From NCBI RefSeq assembly GCF_003383095.1, contig NZ_PSYW01000005.1, forward strand, positions 1-64,000: a DNA stretch of 64,000 nucleotides, written 5' to 3'. The position numbers and the translations under genes were made by a program. Positions 1 through 8,001 of this stretch are shown piece after piece. How positions within the stretch are numbered: the stretch's first letter is position 1; every line of letters begins with the position of its first letter. The notes below the pieces were generated by a model. That model saw only the letters and a list, made by a program, of their open reading frames with translations. It was not told the origin of the DNA and searched no databases. The DNA comes from Haloferax sp. Atlit-12N. GTDB taxonomy: Archaea; Halobacteriota; Halobacteria; Halobacteriales; Haloferacaceae.

Positions 1-302
1 CGACCCCCGGGAAGGTGTGTCATCCCGGTGAGCGCCTGACGACCTTGGGTCGGGGCGTTCGGTGGAAGCGTTCGGGGGGAGTGCCCCCGTGCGCTTCTTC
101 GCATTAATCCGAATGCCGGGGATACATTTAACCCCGTTGATTTAGTGGCTCTGTGAGAAAAATAGACACGAGGCGTGCCATAACTTCACGCGCGGTCAGT
201 TGTGACATCAATTCGGTCGAGGGAGAAATCAATGTATTAGTTTCGCGTGCGTGCGAGGTGTCGATAGAATCGACCCGTTGAAGTCGGTTTATAACGGGTC
301 GC
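1..302. other. upstream region without a recognisable gene
   Basis: No open frame here looks like a real gene on either strand; short frames are broken by stops. The far left may hold the last few codons of a gene that lies mostly outside the window, but nothing identifies it. A TATA-like stretch (CATTTAACC) lies near 122-130 without a convincing downstream start. Confidence 0.4.
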
Positions 303-309
303 TTTATAA
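303..309 (+). promoter_or_regulatory. TATA box of the TBP gene
   Basis: TTTATAA centred 32 nt before the chosen ATG at 338. This spacing predicts transcription starting a few bases before the start codon, as is usual in haloarchaea. It is the TATA box of a gene that itself encodes a TATA-binding protein, so autoregulation is possible (inference). Confidence 0.7.
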
Positions 310-337
310 GGCCGGAGGTACGATTCACGTGCGAGCA

Positions 338-898
338 ATGAGTGGGCCGGCAGACTCCATCGAGATTCAGAACGTAGTCGCATCGACCGGGATCGGTCAG
401 GAGCTCGACCTCGAAGCCCTCGCCGACGACCTCCCCGGTGCAGATTTCAACCCGGACAACTTCCCGGGTCTCGTCTATCGCACCCAGGACCCGAAAGCCG
501 CTGCGCTCATCTTCCGCTCGGGGAAGATCGTGTGCACGGGCGCAAAGAGTATCGACGACGTGCACGACGCACTGGGAATCATCTTCGACAAGCTTCGCGA
601 GTTGAAGATTCCCGTCGACGACGAGCCAGAGATAACCGTCCAGAACATCGTCTCCAGCGCGGACCTCGGACACAACCTGAACCTGAACGCGCTGGCTATC
701 GGTCTCGGCCTCGAAGACGTCGAGTACGAGCCCGAACAGTTCCCCGGCCTCGTCTATCGGATGGACGAGCCGAAGGTCGTCATCCTGCTTTTCGGTTCCG
801 GGAAAATCGTCATTACCGGCGGAAAGCGGACCGACGACGCGGAGACCGCAGTCGAAGAGATCGTCGAGCGGATCGACGCACTCGGACTGCTCGGATAG
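338..898 (+). CDS. tbp: TATA-box-binding protein (TBP)
   Basis: General archaeal transcription factor: a saddle-shaped protein that binds the TATA box and recruits TFB and RNA polymerase. The 186-residue product shows the two imperfect TBP repeats. The first contains NFPGLVYRTQDPKAAALIF and SGKIVCTGAKS; the second contains QFPGLVYRMDEPKVVILLF and SGKIVITGGK. Both carry the conserved FPGL(V)YR and SGK(I)V(x)TG DNA-contact motifs, and the length is normal. The frame stays open upstream to 251, but ATG 338 is preferred because MSGPADSIEIQN matches typical haloarchaeal TBP N-termini and lies correctly behind the TATA box. Haloarchaea often carry several TBPs; the gene next to oriC2 in H. volcanii is called tbpE (from memory). 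Confidence 0.95.
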   Translation: MSGPADSIEIQNVVASTGIGQELDLEALADDLPGADFNPDNFPGLVYRTQDPKAAALIFRSGKIVCTGAKSIDDVHDALGIIFDKLRELKIPVDDEPEITVQNIVSSADLGHNLNLNALAIGLGLEDVEYEPEQFPGLVYRMDEPKVVILLFGSGKIVITGGKRTDDAETAVEEIVERIDALGLLG

Positions 899-982
899 AC
901 GCTCCCGAACTCTCGATTTTTCGCCGCGTACGGACCTGAACACCCGCAAGTGTAAAATACGAAACAGTCCAACGGATGGGAC

Positions 983-1765
983 ATGAGTGCGCGGGAGGAC
1001 GTTGCGTTCCTCGTCGGGTCGCAAAGCAGGGAAGCTATTCTCCGAGCGCTGGCAGTCGAGCCGCGTCGACCGACTGACCTCGCAGACATCTGTGACTGTG
1101 CGAGGGAGACGGCACAGCGGACACTCGCAGGGTTCTGTGACCGCGGGTGGGTCAAAAAGACCGAGGGAGTCTATCATCTCACCGCGGGTGGCGTGATGGT
1201 CCACGACCAGTACGTGGAGTTCATCAGTACGGTCGAGTGCGCCGATCGGATGAGCGAGTTCCTAGCGAACGCCGCGGAAATCTGTGAGGGCGCACCGCCC
1301 GGCGTCCTCAGCCAGATGAACATCACCACCGCTGCCGACAACGACCCTCACGCACCGCTCAACAGATACCTGACCATCGTCGGAAACGAGCCGGTCGACC
1401 GCTTCCGCGGCGTCACGCCCATCGTGAGTCGGGTGTTCAACGAGTCGGCCAAAGACGTATTGGGCCCGGACACGCGGATGGAACTCGTCGTCGACCGCGA
1501 CGTCCTCGAACGATCGATGGACGCCTACCCCGAGTCGTTCGAGCGCGCGCAGGACCTGGACCAGTTCGAACTCCGAGTCACCGACGAGGACCTCGACTTC
1601 GGCCTCTTACTGGTCGATGGCCACGGGGTCGTCTCCGCCTACGACAAACACGGTAACTTGACGGCCCTCGTCGACGGTGACGCCCCGGAGGTCGTCTCGT
1701 GGGTCGAGAGCCTGTACGAATCCGTCTGTTCGACATCGATCCCGCTCGAACAACTCGAATCGTGA
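983..1765 (+). CDS. HTH transcriptional regulator, FilR1-type C-terminal domain
   Basis: Predicted DNA-binding regulator of 260 residues. The N-terminal ~75 residues form a winged helix (REAILRALAVEPRRPTDLAD, then RETAQRTLAGFCDRGWVKKT). The rest matches the overall layout of the methanogenesis-regulator FilR1 middle domain family common in haloarchaea, ending in LLLVDGHGVVSAYDKHGNLTAL. A TATA-like box (TGTAAAATA, 951-959) lies 28 nt before the ATG, indicating a leaderless message. The gene lies 84 bp after tbp and converges on the orc gene. A paralogue with the same layout lies at 35740-36528. The ligand and target genes are unknown; the inverted repeats just downstream (1786-1823) are candidate binding sites. 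Confidence 0.8.
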   Translation: MSAREDVAFLVGSQSREAILRALAVEPRRPTDLADICDCARETAQRTLAGFCDRGWVKKTEGVYHLTAGGVMVHDQYVEFISTVECADRMSEFLANAAEICEGAPPGVLSQMNITTAADNDPHAPLNRYLTIVGNEPVDRFRGVTPIVSRVFNESAKDVLGPDTRMELVVDRDVLERSMDAYPESFERAQDLDQFELRVTDEDLDFGLLLVDGHGVVSAYDKHGNLTALVDGDAPEVVSWVESLYESVCSTSIPLEQLES

Positions 1766-1785
1766 CTCGCCCTCGGCAACCGATA

Positions 1786-1823
1786 GTGTGATCGGCCCAA
1801 TCACACGTGATAATTCCAATCAC
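1786..1823. promoter_or_regulatory. tandem inverted repeats GTGAT-N7-ATCAC
   Basis: Two adjacent inverted repeats lie between convergent genes. The first is GTGTGAT-N7-ATCACAC (1786-1806, 7-bp perfect arms); the second is GTGAT-N7-ATCAC (1807-1823), with the same 7-bp spacer. An AT-rich TATA-like stretch (AAAATATAAG) follows at 1836-1845. The equal spacing suggests a dimeric DNA-binding protein; a role in termination is the alternative. Confidence 0.5.
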
Positions 1824-1940
1824 ACACCATTGCAATAAAATATAAGACCTCGCTCGACAGAGATGTACTTGCAGCGGTGCAGCGTCCCCCACTAGACGAT
1901 TCGGCCCTTACGTGCTTTCGGTCGGCACCCTGATTCCCCG

Positions 1941-3146
1941 TCAGGTGTCGGCGTTCTCGATGAGGACGTCTTTCACTACGTCCGGATCTTCGAGCAGTTG
2001 GTGCTTGGTGTAGCTTCCTTCCGCACTTCCACCGCTGTGTTTCGACTGTTCGATGATATCGAGAAAGGCGTGTTCTTTCAGCAGGTCGCGGACCCGCCGA
2101 AGTGAGAGGCTATCGGAACCCTGCTGCCGACAGATGTTCTCGTAAACCTCGTAGACACGACTCGTTCGGAAACCGTCCTGCTGTTGGTTGGAAAGCGAGA
2201 GGATAGCAAGCGCTTGTAACACGTAGCGAGAGTGGGGCGTCGACCCGCGAATCAACTCGCGGAAGCGGTCGGTCTCGGCGCGCTGTCGCGCCTGCGTGAC
2301 GAAGTTCTCTCTGACCGTGCTCGCGCCCATAGACTGGGCGATCTCACCCGCGTACCGCAGGATGTCGATAGCTTTCCGCGCGTCCCCGTGCTCGCGGGCG
2401 GCGAGCGCCGCGGCCCGTGGAATCGTCGACGGGTCCAACACGCCGTCGCGGAACGCGTCGCTGCGTGCGTCCATGATGTCGCGAAGTTGGTTCGCATCGT
2501 ATGGCGGGAAGACGAACTCACGCTCGCAGAGGCTGGATTTCACCCGTTCGTCCATCCGGTCTTTGTACTGAATCTTGTTGCTGATTCCGATAACGCCGAG
2601 CTTACAGCCGGCGATCTTGCCGGCCTCCCCCGCCCGCGAGAGCTGCATGAGGATGTCGTCGTCGCTCAGTTTGTCGATTTCGTCGAGGATGATGAGGACG
2701 ACGTCGTACAGCGAATCGAGGATGCGCCACAGTCGTTTGTAGTACGTCGACGTCGAGAGCCCCTTGTCGGGGACTTTGATTCCGGTAATCGCGGTGTCGT
2801 TGACGCTGTCGGCGATAGTCTGGACGGCCTGCGTCTCGGTCGTGTCCTGCGCGCAATCAACGTAGGCGAACGTCGCTTTCACTCCCTCTTCTTCGGCCGT
2901 CTCGACGAGTCGCTGGGAGACGTACTTCGCACAGAGCGATTTCCCCGTTCCCGTCTTCCCGTAGATAAGGACGTTGCTCGGGCTCTGTCCGAAGATGGCG
3001 GGGTTCACCGCGGTCGCGAGATCCGAGATCTCGTCGTCACGACCGACGATGCGACCCTCCCCGGGAAGGTGGTTTATCTCCAACAACTCCTTGTTGGCGA
3101 AGATGGGGTCCTCCCGGGTGAAGAGGTCGTCGCTGGCGTTAGGCAT
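1941..3146 (-). CDS. orc5: Orc1/Cdc6 family replication initiator
   Basis: AAA+ initiator protein that binds origin recognition boxes and loads the MCM helicase. The 401 residues contain Walker A GKTGTGKS (residues 63-70), Walker B with the Asp-Glu pair in VVLIILDEIDKLSDDD (about 150-165), a sensor-like stretch GVIGISNKI, the arginine-containing AAA+ lid, and a C-terminal winged helix ending near HAFLDI. Length fits the family. The gene starts 10 bp from the first box and reads away from the origin, the usual arrangement. The symbol follows the oriC2-linked orc5 of H. volcanii, recalled by gene order rather than by alignment. TTG/GTG alternatives were not needed because ATG 3146 gives the expected N-terminus. 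Confidence 0.93.
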   Translation of the reverse strand: MPNASDDLFTREDPIFANKELLEINHLPGEGRIVGRDDEISDLATAVNPAIFGQSPSNVLIYGKTGTGKSLCAKYVSQRLVETAEEEGVKATFAYVDCAQDTTETQAVQTIADSVNDTAITGIKVPDKGLSTSTYYKRLWRILDSLYDVVLIILDEIDKLSDDDILMQLSRAGEAGKIAGCKLGVIGISNKIQYKDRMDERVKSSLCEREFVFPPYDANQLRDIMDARSDAFRDGVLDPSTIPRAAALAAREHGDARKAIDILRYAGEIAQSMGASTVRENFVTQARQRAETDRFRELIRGSTPHSRYVLQALAILSLSNQQQDGFRTSRVYEVYENICRQQGSDSLSLRRVRDLLKEHAFLDIIEQSKHSGGSAEGSYTKHQLLEDPDVVKDVLIENADT

Positions 3147-3155
3147 GTTCGCAAC

Positions 3156-3286
3156 ACACCACGTTTCCGGTGAAAGGACTTACCATTCGACCCAGCACAC
3201 ACACACCACGTTTCCGGTGAACGACCACGAACCTCGGTTTCCAGTCCACACGAAACGGAGGTATTGATTCACCGGAAACACGGTGT
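3156..3286. repeat. origin recognition boxes, orc-proximal group (3 copies)
   Basis: Copies at 3156-3174 (minus), 3203-3221 (minus) and 3268-3286 (plus). The first two are exact; the third reads CACGG instead of CGTGG in its right half. The inner pair is convergent, and the first overlaps the expected promoter of orc, so Orc may repress its own gene (inference). Confidence 0.9.
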
Positions 3287-3572
3287 GAGGGAGTCTATCT
3301 AACCCAGCGAGGATCGAGGAATCACGGATTGTCTCTCGTCCAGTAACGAAGACGAAAACGAAGATAAAAACGGAGACAAAACCTGAGAGTCCGGTACTTC
3401 CGGTGCTGACCACGCTGAATGTACTCGTTGTCATCGTAACGGAGTTCAATCAACGTCGTCCGCGGTAACCGGCGACACGACCGAGAGCGCAGGTTCTCTG
3501 AGACTCGCAAGCATCGAAAGAGACGACCAAAACACCGAAGGCACGCGCTTTGAGACGTATTGTTCGGGTCGA

Positions 3573-3660
3573 CTAATACTCGAGTTTCGAGTATAGTTTT
3601 GTTTGCGAGTGTATCAATGGTCGTTAACACAAATAAACTATTTAACTGTTGTTATACGTA
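3573..3660. other. AT-rich duplex unwinding element with hairpin
   Basis: The lowest-GC part of the origin. It contains a perfect inverted repeat, ATACTCGA-GTT-TCGAGTAT (3576-3594), which extends to ACT/AGT if one A bulges, followed by the run TTAACACAAATAAACTATTTAACTG-type sequence. It separates the two box groups, where melting is expected in archaeal origins. Confidence 0.7.
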
Positions 3661-3726
3661 GGCTCCCGTTCCACTGACTCGGAGAAAGCGACCAGTTGAC
3701 CGTCAGTAGTTGACACAGGCCAGTTG

Positions 3727-4448
3727 CTCACCGGAAACGAGGTGTCTCACACCGGCCCAGAGGGTTGTGTCGATATTGGTAGTAGCGCGCCTCCATCGGC
3801 TTATTTCACCGGAAACGTGGTGTGTTGGTAATAAATGGACCGATTCAGACCAGGCCGAAAACTACGGAGAAAGGACGGGCGTCAACGGCCGCTGTTCGGC
3901 GCGCCTCCCTTAGAGAGACACTCGGGGCAGTTCATCGGAAACGTGGTGTGCGCGTGACTCTGTTCCCGTGGCTCGCCAGCGGGCCGACACCGATTCCGAC
4001 GTGATTACTGCCTCCTCCCATCGTGTCGAATTTCACCGGAAACGTGGTGTCTGTCAGCGCTGCTACGTTCTCCGCTCGGTCGGTTGGCAGCGGCTGAATC
4101 GGGAATTCGCTGACTTCGAAACGAGACCACCGACGCGACGTTCAGTCGACGCGGCGTTCAGCCGACGCGACCTTCTGCCGTCGGTCTCGACCGGCGGTCC
4201 CCGCCGCTCGCGGTTCGAGGTAGCCTCGCCGTCGAGGTCGGATTTCACTCCCGCATATTTCGACCAATTCACCGGAAACGTGGTGTCTCTGACCGTTTCA
4301 CGCGGAGTTGCGATTCACCGGAAGCGAGGTGTGGTACTTCCCGCGGGGACGGGTCGGTAACTGATCGGTGCCGACCGACTGCCGGCACCGACTTTTGTCG
4401 ATATCTACGACTCGACTTTCGCTCTCTCGTTCACCGGAAACGTGGTGT
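3727..4448 (+). repeat. origin recognition boxes, distal group (7 copies)
   Basis: All seven point the same way: 3727-3745 (CTCACC start, GAGG), 3805-3823, 3931-3949 (TTCATC start), 4032-4050, 4268-4286, 4314-4332 (GAAGCGAGG variant) and 4430-4448. Four are exact copies of the consensus. Spacing is irregular, from 27 to 217 bp between neighbours. Confidence 0.9.
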
Positions 4449-4561
4449 GCATGCGACTCACGTGCACCCCGGCTCGCCCACGCTCGGAACGTTCTCCCGC
4501 GACGGACAGTGTCGTTAGCGTGGCGTCAATGCAATTACCCAGGGGAACGAACCGATACTGT

Positions 4562-5044
4562 ATGCGTGCGCTCAGTCGCGTGTGGGTGCGCCTCAGCGAA
4601 GCCGTGTCGGGCCGCGGGGACGACCGAGAGTGGTCTCTCGAATGCTCCCGTTCGACGGAGACCCGGTGGTCTCGTTCGGGAGAGCGAGTCGACTGCTTCC
4701 GGTTCGACGACGGTTACGTGACCACCGTCCACTACGAAGACCGCGAGGTCACGTGGCAGTTGACCCCGGGACAGGTCCCGCTCGCGAGCGCGCTCGCGAT
4801 GGCGAAACTGTACCTCGAACACGAACTGACTCCACAGACCGACCCCGAGGGACGTCCGTTCGTCGGCCTCACCGAACGCGGTCCGGTTCAGGTGTTCGAG
4901 GAGATTCCACCCGAACCGGTCGACTACGTCTACCTCGACGGCGTCCGGACGCTCGAGGAGTTCCCGGAGTTCCTCACTGTCAGCGACGACTTCAGATCCG
5001 TGTTCGACCGGATGGCTCCGGCGCAGTCGAGTACGTCCCGATAG
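4562..5044 (+). CDS. uncharacterised haloarchaeal protein next to the origin
   Basis: I do not recognise a family. From ATG 4562 the product has 160 residues; it is acidic and apparently soluble, with no membrane segment or signal peptide. Its core (DCFRFDDGYVTTVHYEDREVTWQL, continuing to EIPPEPVDYVYLDGVRTLEEFPEF) looks like a compact alpha/beta fold. The frame extends upstream to 4442, but that part runs into the last origin box and has non-coding composition, so ATG 4562 is preferred and ATG 4529 is possible. The gene lies between the origin and the XPB-like helicase, in the same direction as the helicase. The acidic composition is typical of the host, so it is not obviously foreign. Confidence 0.65.
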   Translation: MRALSRVWVRLSEAVSGRGDDREWSLECSRSTETRWSRSGERVDCFRFDDGYVTTVHYEDREVTWQLTPGQVPLASALAMAKLYLEHELTPQTDPEGRPFVGLTERGPVQVFEEIPPEPVDYVYLDGVRTLEEFPEFLTVSDDFRSVFDRMAPAQSSTSR

Positions 5045-5134
5045 CCCTGATAGACGAAACCGCCTCGTTTTCGATAGTTCGAGTCGCTCTCGGTGTCGCA
5101 AGCCGTTTCCCCGTCGCGGCCGTACCAGCCTTCG

Positions 5135-7177
5135 ATGACTGCCGAGGACGAGGACCCGAGTCCTCCCGACGGAGACGCCGAGACCGACGAGGCCGACGCC
5201 TCCGCAGACGTGCTCGACCGACTGGCAGACGCGACCGACGCGTCGCCAACCGCCACCGAGGGGGCGAGCGAAAGCGACGACGGCGTCTCGCTCGCGTCGT
5301 TCTACGAAGCGCTCGAATCCGAGGGCCGACCCGTCGTGACCGCCCAACAGGTCGCACGACGTCTCGGCGTCTCGCAGGCGGACGCGATGGACGGACTCGA
5401 CGCTCTCGCCGACGCCGGTCGGGTCCAGCGGGTGAACGTCGAGACTGACCCGACCGTCTGGTATCCCACAGAATGGGGTGAACTCGCCTCGCGCGAGCGG
5501 GTCGTCCTCTTCCCGAAGCGCCGCGAAATCGTCGTCGACAACCCGACTCAGTACACGCGGGCGAGGCTCTCGCAGTTCGCCCACCTCGCCGACACCACCG
5601 GCGACCGCGAGGGCCGAGGCCGCGGCTACCTCTACCGAATCCGGCAGGAAGACGTGTGGCAGGCCCCCTTCGACGAGGTCGAATCGCTCCTCTCGATGCT
5701 TCGGTCGGTCCTCCCCGAGCGGTCGCCGCACCTCGAAGCGTGGGTCGAAGACCAATGGAAGCGCGCCCACCAGTTCCGTCTCTACTCTCACGAGGAGGGA
5801 TACACCGTCCTCGAAGCCGCGACGGAGAGCCTCATGGGCAACGTCGCACTCCAGAAACTCGACGACGACCACGTCTACGCGCCCATCTCGGACACGGAGG
5901 CGTGGGTCAGAGACGAGGAAATCGCGGCGATAAAGCGCATCCTCTACGACGCAGGCTATCCCGTCGAGGACGACCGCGACCTCGAGGAGGGCGAGGAACT
6001 CGACGTCACGCTCGGCGTCGACCTCCGCGACTACCAGCGAGACTGGGTCGACCGCTTCGTCGACCAGCGCGCCGGCGTCCTCGTCGGCCCGCCTGGCGCG
6101 GGGAAGACCATCGCCGGTATCGGCGCGCTCGCCGCGGTCGGCGGCGAGACGCTCGTTCTCGTCCCGAGTCGCGAACTCGCCCGCCAGTGGCGTGAGGAAC
6201 TCCTCTCGACGACCGACCTCGACGCCGACCAAATCGGCGAGTACCACGGCGGCGCGAAGGAGATTCGTCCCGTCACTATCGCGACCTACCAGACCGCCGG
6301 GATGGACCGCCACCGCTCGCTTTTCGACTCGCGTCGCTGGGGGCTCATCATCTACGACGAGGCCCACCACATCCCGAGTCGCGTCTTCCAGCGGAGCGCC
6401 GACCTCCAGTCCAAACACCGCCTCGGCCTGTCGGCGACGCCCATCCGCGAGGACGACAAGGAAGCCGAGATTTTCACGCTCATCGGCCCGCCTATCGGCA
6501 CCGACTGGGGGAAGCTCTTCGACGCCGGCTACGTCCAAGAGCCGGAAGTCGAGATTCGCTATGTGGGCTGGGGTGACGACATGGACAGAAACGAGTGGGC
6601 CTCCAGCGACGGCCGCGAGCGGCACATGCTCGCCGCGATGAACCCCGGAAAGATCTTCGAGATTCGTCGGCTCCGCGCCCGTCACGCCGACTCGAAGACG
6701 CTCGTTTTCGTCGACTACCTCGACCAGGGAGAGGCGATTTCCGAGGCGCTCGACGTCCCCTTCGTCAGCGGCGAGACCCGCCACCACCGCCGCGAGGCGT
6801 ACTTCGAGGCGTTCCGTGACGGCGACCTCGACACGCTCGTCATCTCCCGCATCGGCGACGAAGGAATCGACCTTCCGAACGCCGGACTCGCAATCGTCGC
6901 CTCCGGCCTCGGCGGCTCTCGTCGGCAGGGCTCTCAGCGCGCCGGCCGAACCATGCGCCCGACGGGGAGCGCGCTCGTCTACGTGCTCGCCACTCGCGGG
7001 ACCAGCGAGGAGGACTTTGCCCAGCGCCAGATGCAACACCTCGCCGGGAAGGGAATTCGCGTCCGCGAGACGAGTTCTGACGACCTCGACACCGAGGCGA
7101 GTGACGGTGACCCGGATTCAGATGGCGAGGAGTCAGCGTCTGCGGAGGGTTCCGAGTCGGCGACGACCGACGAGTAA
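5135..7177 (+). CDS. XPB/Rad25-like superfamily 2 DNA helicase
   Basis: ATP-dependent DNA translocase/helicase of about 680 residues. An acidic N-terminal tail is followed by a winged-helix-like segment (VTAQQVARRLGVSQADAMDGLDALADAGRV, about 65-95). The helicase core follows: Walker A VGPPGAGKTIAG (about 317), DEAH box IIYDEAHHIPS (about 407), motif III LGLSATPIRED (about 434), and motif VI GSQRAGRTMRP (about 602) in the second RecA domain. XPB homologues act in nucleotide excision repair and promoter or origin opening; archaeal versions are often paired with the nuclease Bax1, which I do not see nearby. ATG 5135 is chosen over the upstream in-frame start at 5093 because it begins the acidic sequence typical of the family. 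The exact job here is inferred only from family. Confidence 0.88.
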   Translation: MTAEDEDPSPPDGDAETDEADASADVLDRLADATDASPTATEGASESDDGVSLASFYEALESEGRPVVTAQQVARRLGVSQADAMDGLDALADAGRVQRVNVETDPTVWYPTEWGELASRERVVLFPKRREIVVDNPTQYTRARLSQFAHLADTTGDREGRGRGYLYRIRQEDVWQAPFDEVESLLSMLRSVLPERSPHLEAWVEDQWKRAHQFRLYSHEEGYTVLEAATESLMGNVALQKLDDDHVYAPISDTEAWVRDEEIAAIKRILYDAGYPVEDDRDLEEGEELDVTLGVDLRDYQRDWVDRFVDQRAGVLVGPPGAGKTIAGIGALAAVGGETLVLVPSRELARQWREELLSTTDLDADQIGEYHGGAKEIRPVTIATYQTAGMDRHRSLFDSRRWGLIIYDEAHHIPSRVFQRSADLQSKHRLGLSATPIREDDKEAEIFTLIGPPIGTDWGKLFDAGYVQEPEVEIRYVGWGDDMDRNEWASSDGRERHMLAAMNPGKIFEIRRLRARHADSKTLVFVDYLDQGEAISEALDVPFVSGETRHHRREAYFEAFRDGDLDTLVISRIGDEGIDLPNAGLAIVASGLGGSRRQGSQRAGRTMRPTGSALVYVLATRGTSEEDFAQRQMQHLAGKGIRVRETSSDDLDTEASDGDPDSDGEESASAEGSESATTDE

Positions 7178-7250
7178 TCGGCCGTCGTCGGGCGCTTGGT
7201 CGCCCGGAATGAGAATTCTTAAGTCTACCCGTAGATTGAGATTCTCTTGA

Positions 7251-7324
7251 CCGCTCTTAGCTCAGCCTGGCAGAGCAGCCGACTGTAGATCGGCTTGTCC
7301 CCCGTTCAAATCGGGGAGAGCGGA
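7251..7324 (+). tRNA. tRNA-Tyr (GTA)
   Basis: A 74-nt cloverleaf: 7-bp acceptor stem CCGCTCT/AGAGCGG with discriminator A, anticodon stem GCCGA/TCGGC with loop CTGTAGA (anticodon GTA), and T-loop GTTCAAATC. No intron and no encoded CCA. A TATA-like TTCTTAAG lies about 30 nt upstream. Confidence 0.95.
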
Positions 7325-7327
7325 CTG
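7304..7327 (+). repeat. direct repeat copy 1 (tRNA-Tyr 3' end)
   Basis: The T-arm and acceptor 3' strand of tRNA-Tyr plus three bases (24 nt). A near-identical copy (one G to A change) lies at 7422-7445. This is the pattern left by integration of an element into a tRNA gene. Confidence 0.7.
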
Positions 7328-7330
7328 AAC

Positions 7331-7430
7331 TTCAACACCCGCGAGCGCAGCGAGCGGTGTTGAATGTGAAGGACTCCTCGACCCGATTTGAGCAGCGAGC
7401 AACGCGAAGCGTTGCGAGTGAGTTCAAATC
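7331..7430 (+). other. hairpin-rich spacer between tRNA-Tyr 3' repeats
   Basis: Two stem-loops lie between the repeat copies. One has 9-bp arms, TTCAACACC (7331-7339) with GGTGTTGAA (7356-7364). The second is nested: outer GATTTGA/TCAAATC (7385-7391, 7424-7430) and inner GCAACGC-GAA-GCGTTGC (7399-7415). They could stop or process the tRNA transcript. Confidence 0.5.
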
Positions 7431-7445
7431 AGGGAGAGCGGACTG
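7422..7445 (+). repeat. direct repeat copy 2 (partial tRNA-Tyr 3' end)
   Basis: Matches 23 of 24 bases of the tRNA-Tyr 3' end at 7304-7327. It lacks the rest of a tRNA, so it is not a second tRNA gene but most likely an attachment-site scar. Confidence 0.65.
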
Positions 7446-7497
7446 TCTTCTCTCGTACTGGTCAGTTCACTCCCTTAGTCTCACCCCACAACACCCT

Positions 7498-7863
7498 CTA
7501 CTCCCGCCCGCCCCACACAGCCTTCTCGACCAGTTCGACCGTCATCGACTCGTCGACGTGAATCTGACACGAGAGCCGTGGGTAGCCGAACCGCGCCGCG
7601 AGGTCGTCGTGCCAGTTGTCGGGCGTCGGCTCTCCCGACCGAATTCGGACGCCGCACGTCGCACAGAGGCCGCGCCCGCTGCAGTTCACTCGCTTCGTGA
7701 GCCGCGCGTACGGCGAAATACCCGCGTCGAGTAATGCGTCGCGGAGCACGGTCCCGCGTTCGACGCTGAGGTCGGTGACGCGCTTGCCGTCGATGTCGCG
7801 GACGCGGACCGTGACGGTCGAGTCAGTCGGGCCACCCTCGGGTCGAGAGTCGCGGTCGGTCAT
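7498..7863 (-). CDS. 2Fe-2S ferredoxin
   Basis: Small soluble electron carrier of 121 residues. It has the plant-type [2Fe-2S] ligand pattern: Cys in VNCSGRGLCATCGV (three of the four ligands, about residues 65-74) and a fourth Cys in PRLSCQIHV (about 99). The N-terminal half (TVTVRVRDIDGKRVTDLSVERGTVLRDALLDAGI) is the usual ubiquitin-like beta-grasp start. The spacing is closer to the adrenodoxin/bacterial group than to the large halophilic ferredoxin with its acidic insertion. It is convergent with the tRNA-Tyr region and divergent from the small gene at 8002. Its redox partner is unknown. Confidence 0.85.
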   Translation of the reverse strand: MTDRDSRPEGGPTDSTVTVRVRDIDGKRVTDLSVERGTVLRDALLDAGISPYARLTKRVNCSGRGLCATCGVRIRSGEPTPDNWHDDLAARFGYPRLSCQIHVDESMTVELVEKAVWGGRE

Positions 7864-7968
7864 TCGTCGGTCGTTAGGCCTGCCCCGACATGGGTGTACC
7901 CCTGCTGGTCACCCTTCCGGTCGTGGCTCTCTCGTCGTCTATGTAGAGTCCATACCCGAAGATATCAG

Positions 7969-7976
7969 TATTATAA
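7969..7976 (+). promoter_or_regulatory. TATA box for the gene at 8002
   Basis: TATTATAA, centred 29 nt before GTG 8002. This spacing decides for the GTG start (leaderless) over the in-frame ATG at 8011. Confidence 0.6.
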
Positions 7977-8001
7977 CGGCTTATGACGGCCGGATTCGTA
8001 G

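Larger units (their letters stand above)
3156..4448. other. chromosomal replication origin (oriC2-type)
   Basis: The 1.4-kb non-coding stretch next to the orc gene holds ten copies of a 19-bp origin recognition box, consensus TTCACCGGAAACGTGGTGT. Two boxes point to the minus strand beside orc, one plus-strand box is at 3268, and seven plus-strand boxes lie at 3727-4448. Between them is an AT-rich region (about 3573-3660) with a perfect hairpin, the likely duplex unwinding element. Position next to orc, box content and AT-rich core match known haloarchaeal origins. Short reading frames across this region carry the boxes and look random. Confidence 0.92.

Noticed and set aside
3180-3913. short open frames within the origin
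   Set aside because: They run through the origin boxes and AT-rich core and have non-protein composition.
3156-4448. CRISPR-like array of 19-bp repeats
   Set aside because: Spacers vary from 27 bp to over 400 bp, repeats occur in both directions, and they lie beside an Orc gene; they are origin recognition boxes. No cas genes are present.
4535-7039. long open frame antisense to the helicase
   Set aside because: Shadow of the GC-rich third-codon positions of the helicase gene; no motifs, Arg/Val/Glu-rich filler.
7422-7445. second tRNA-Tyr
   Set aside because: Only the 3' arm is present; no D-arm, anticodon arm or acceptor partner.
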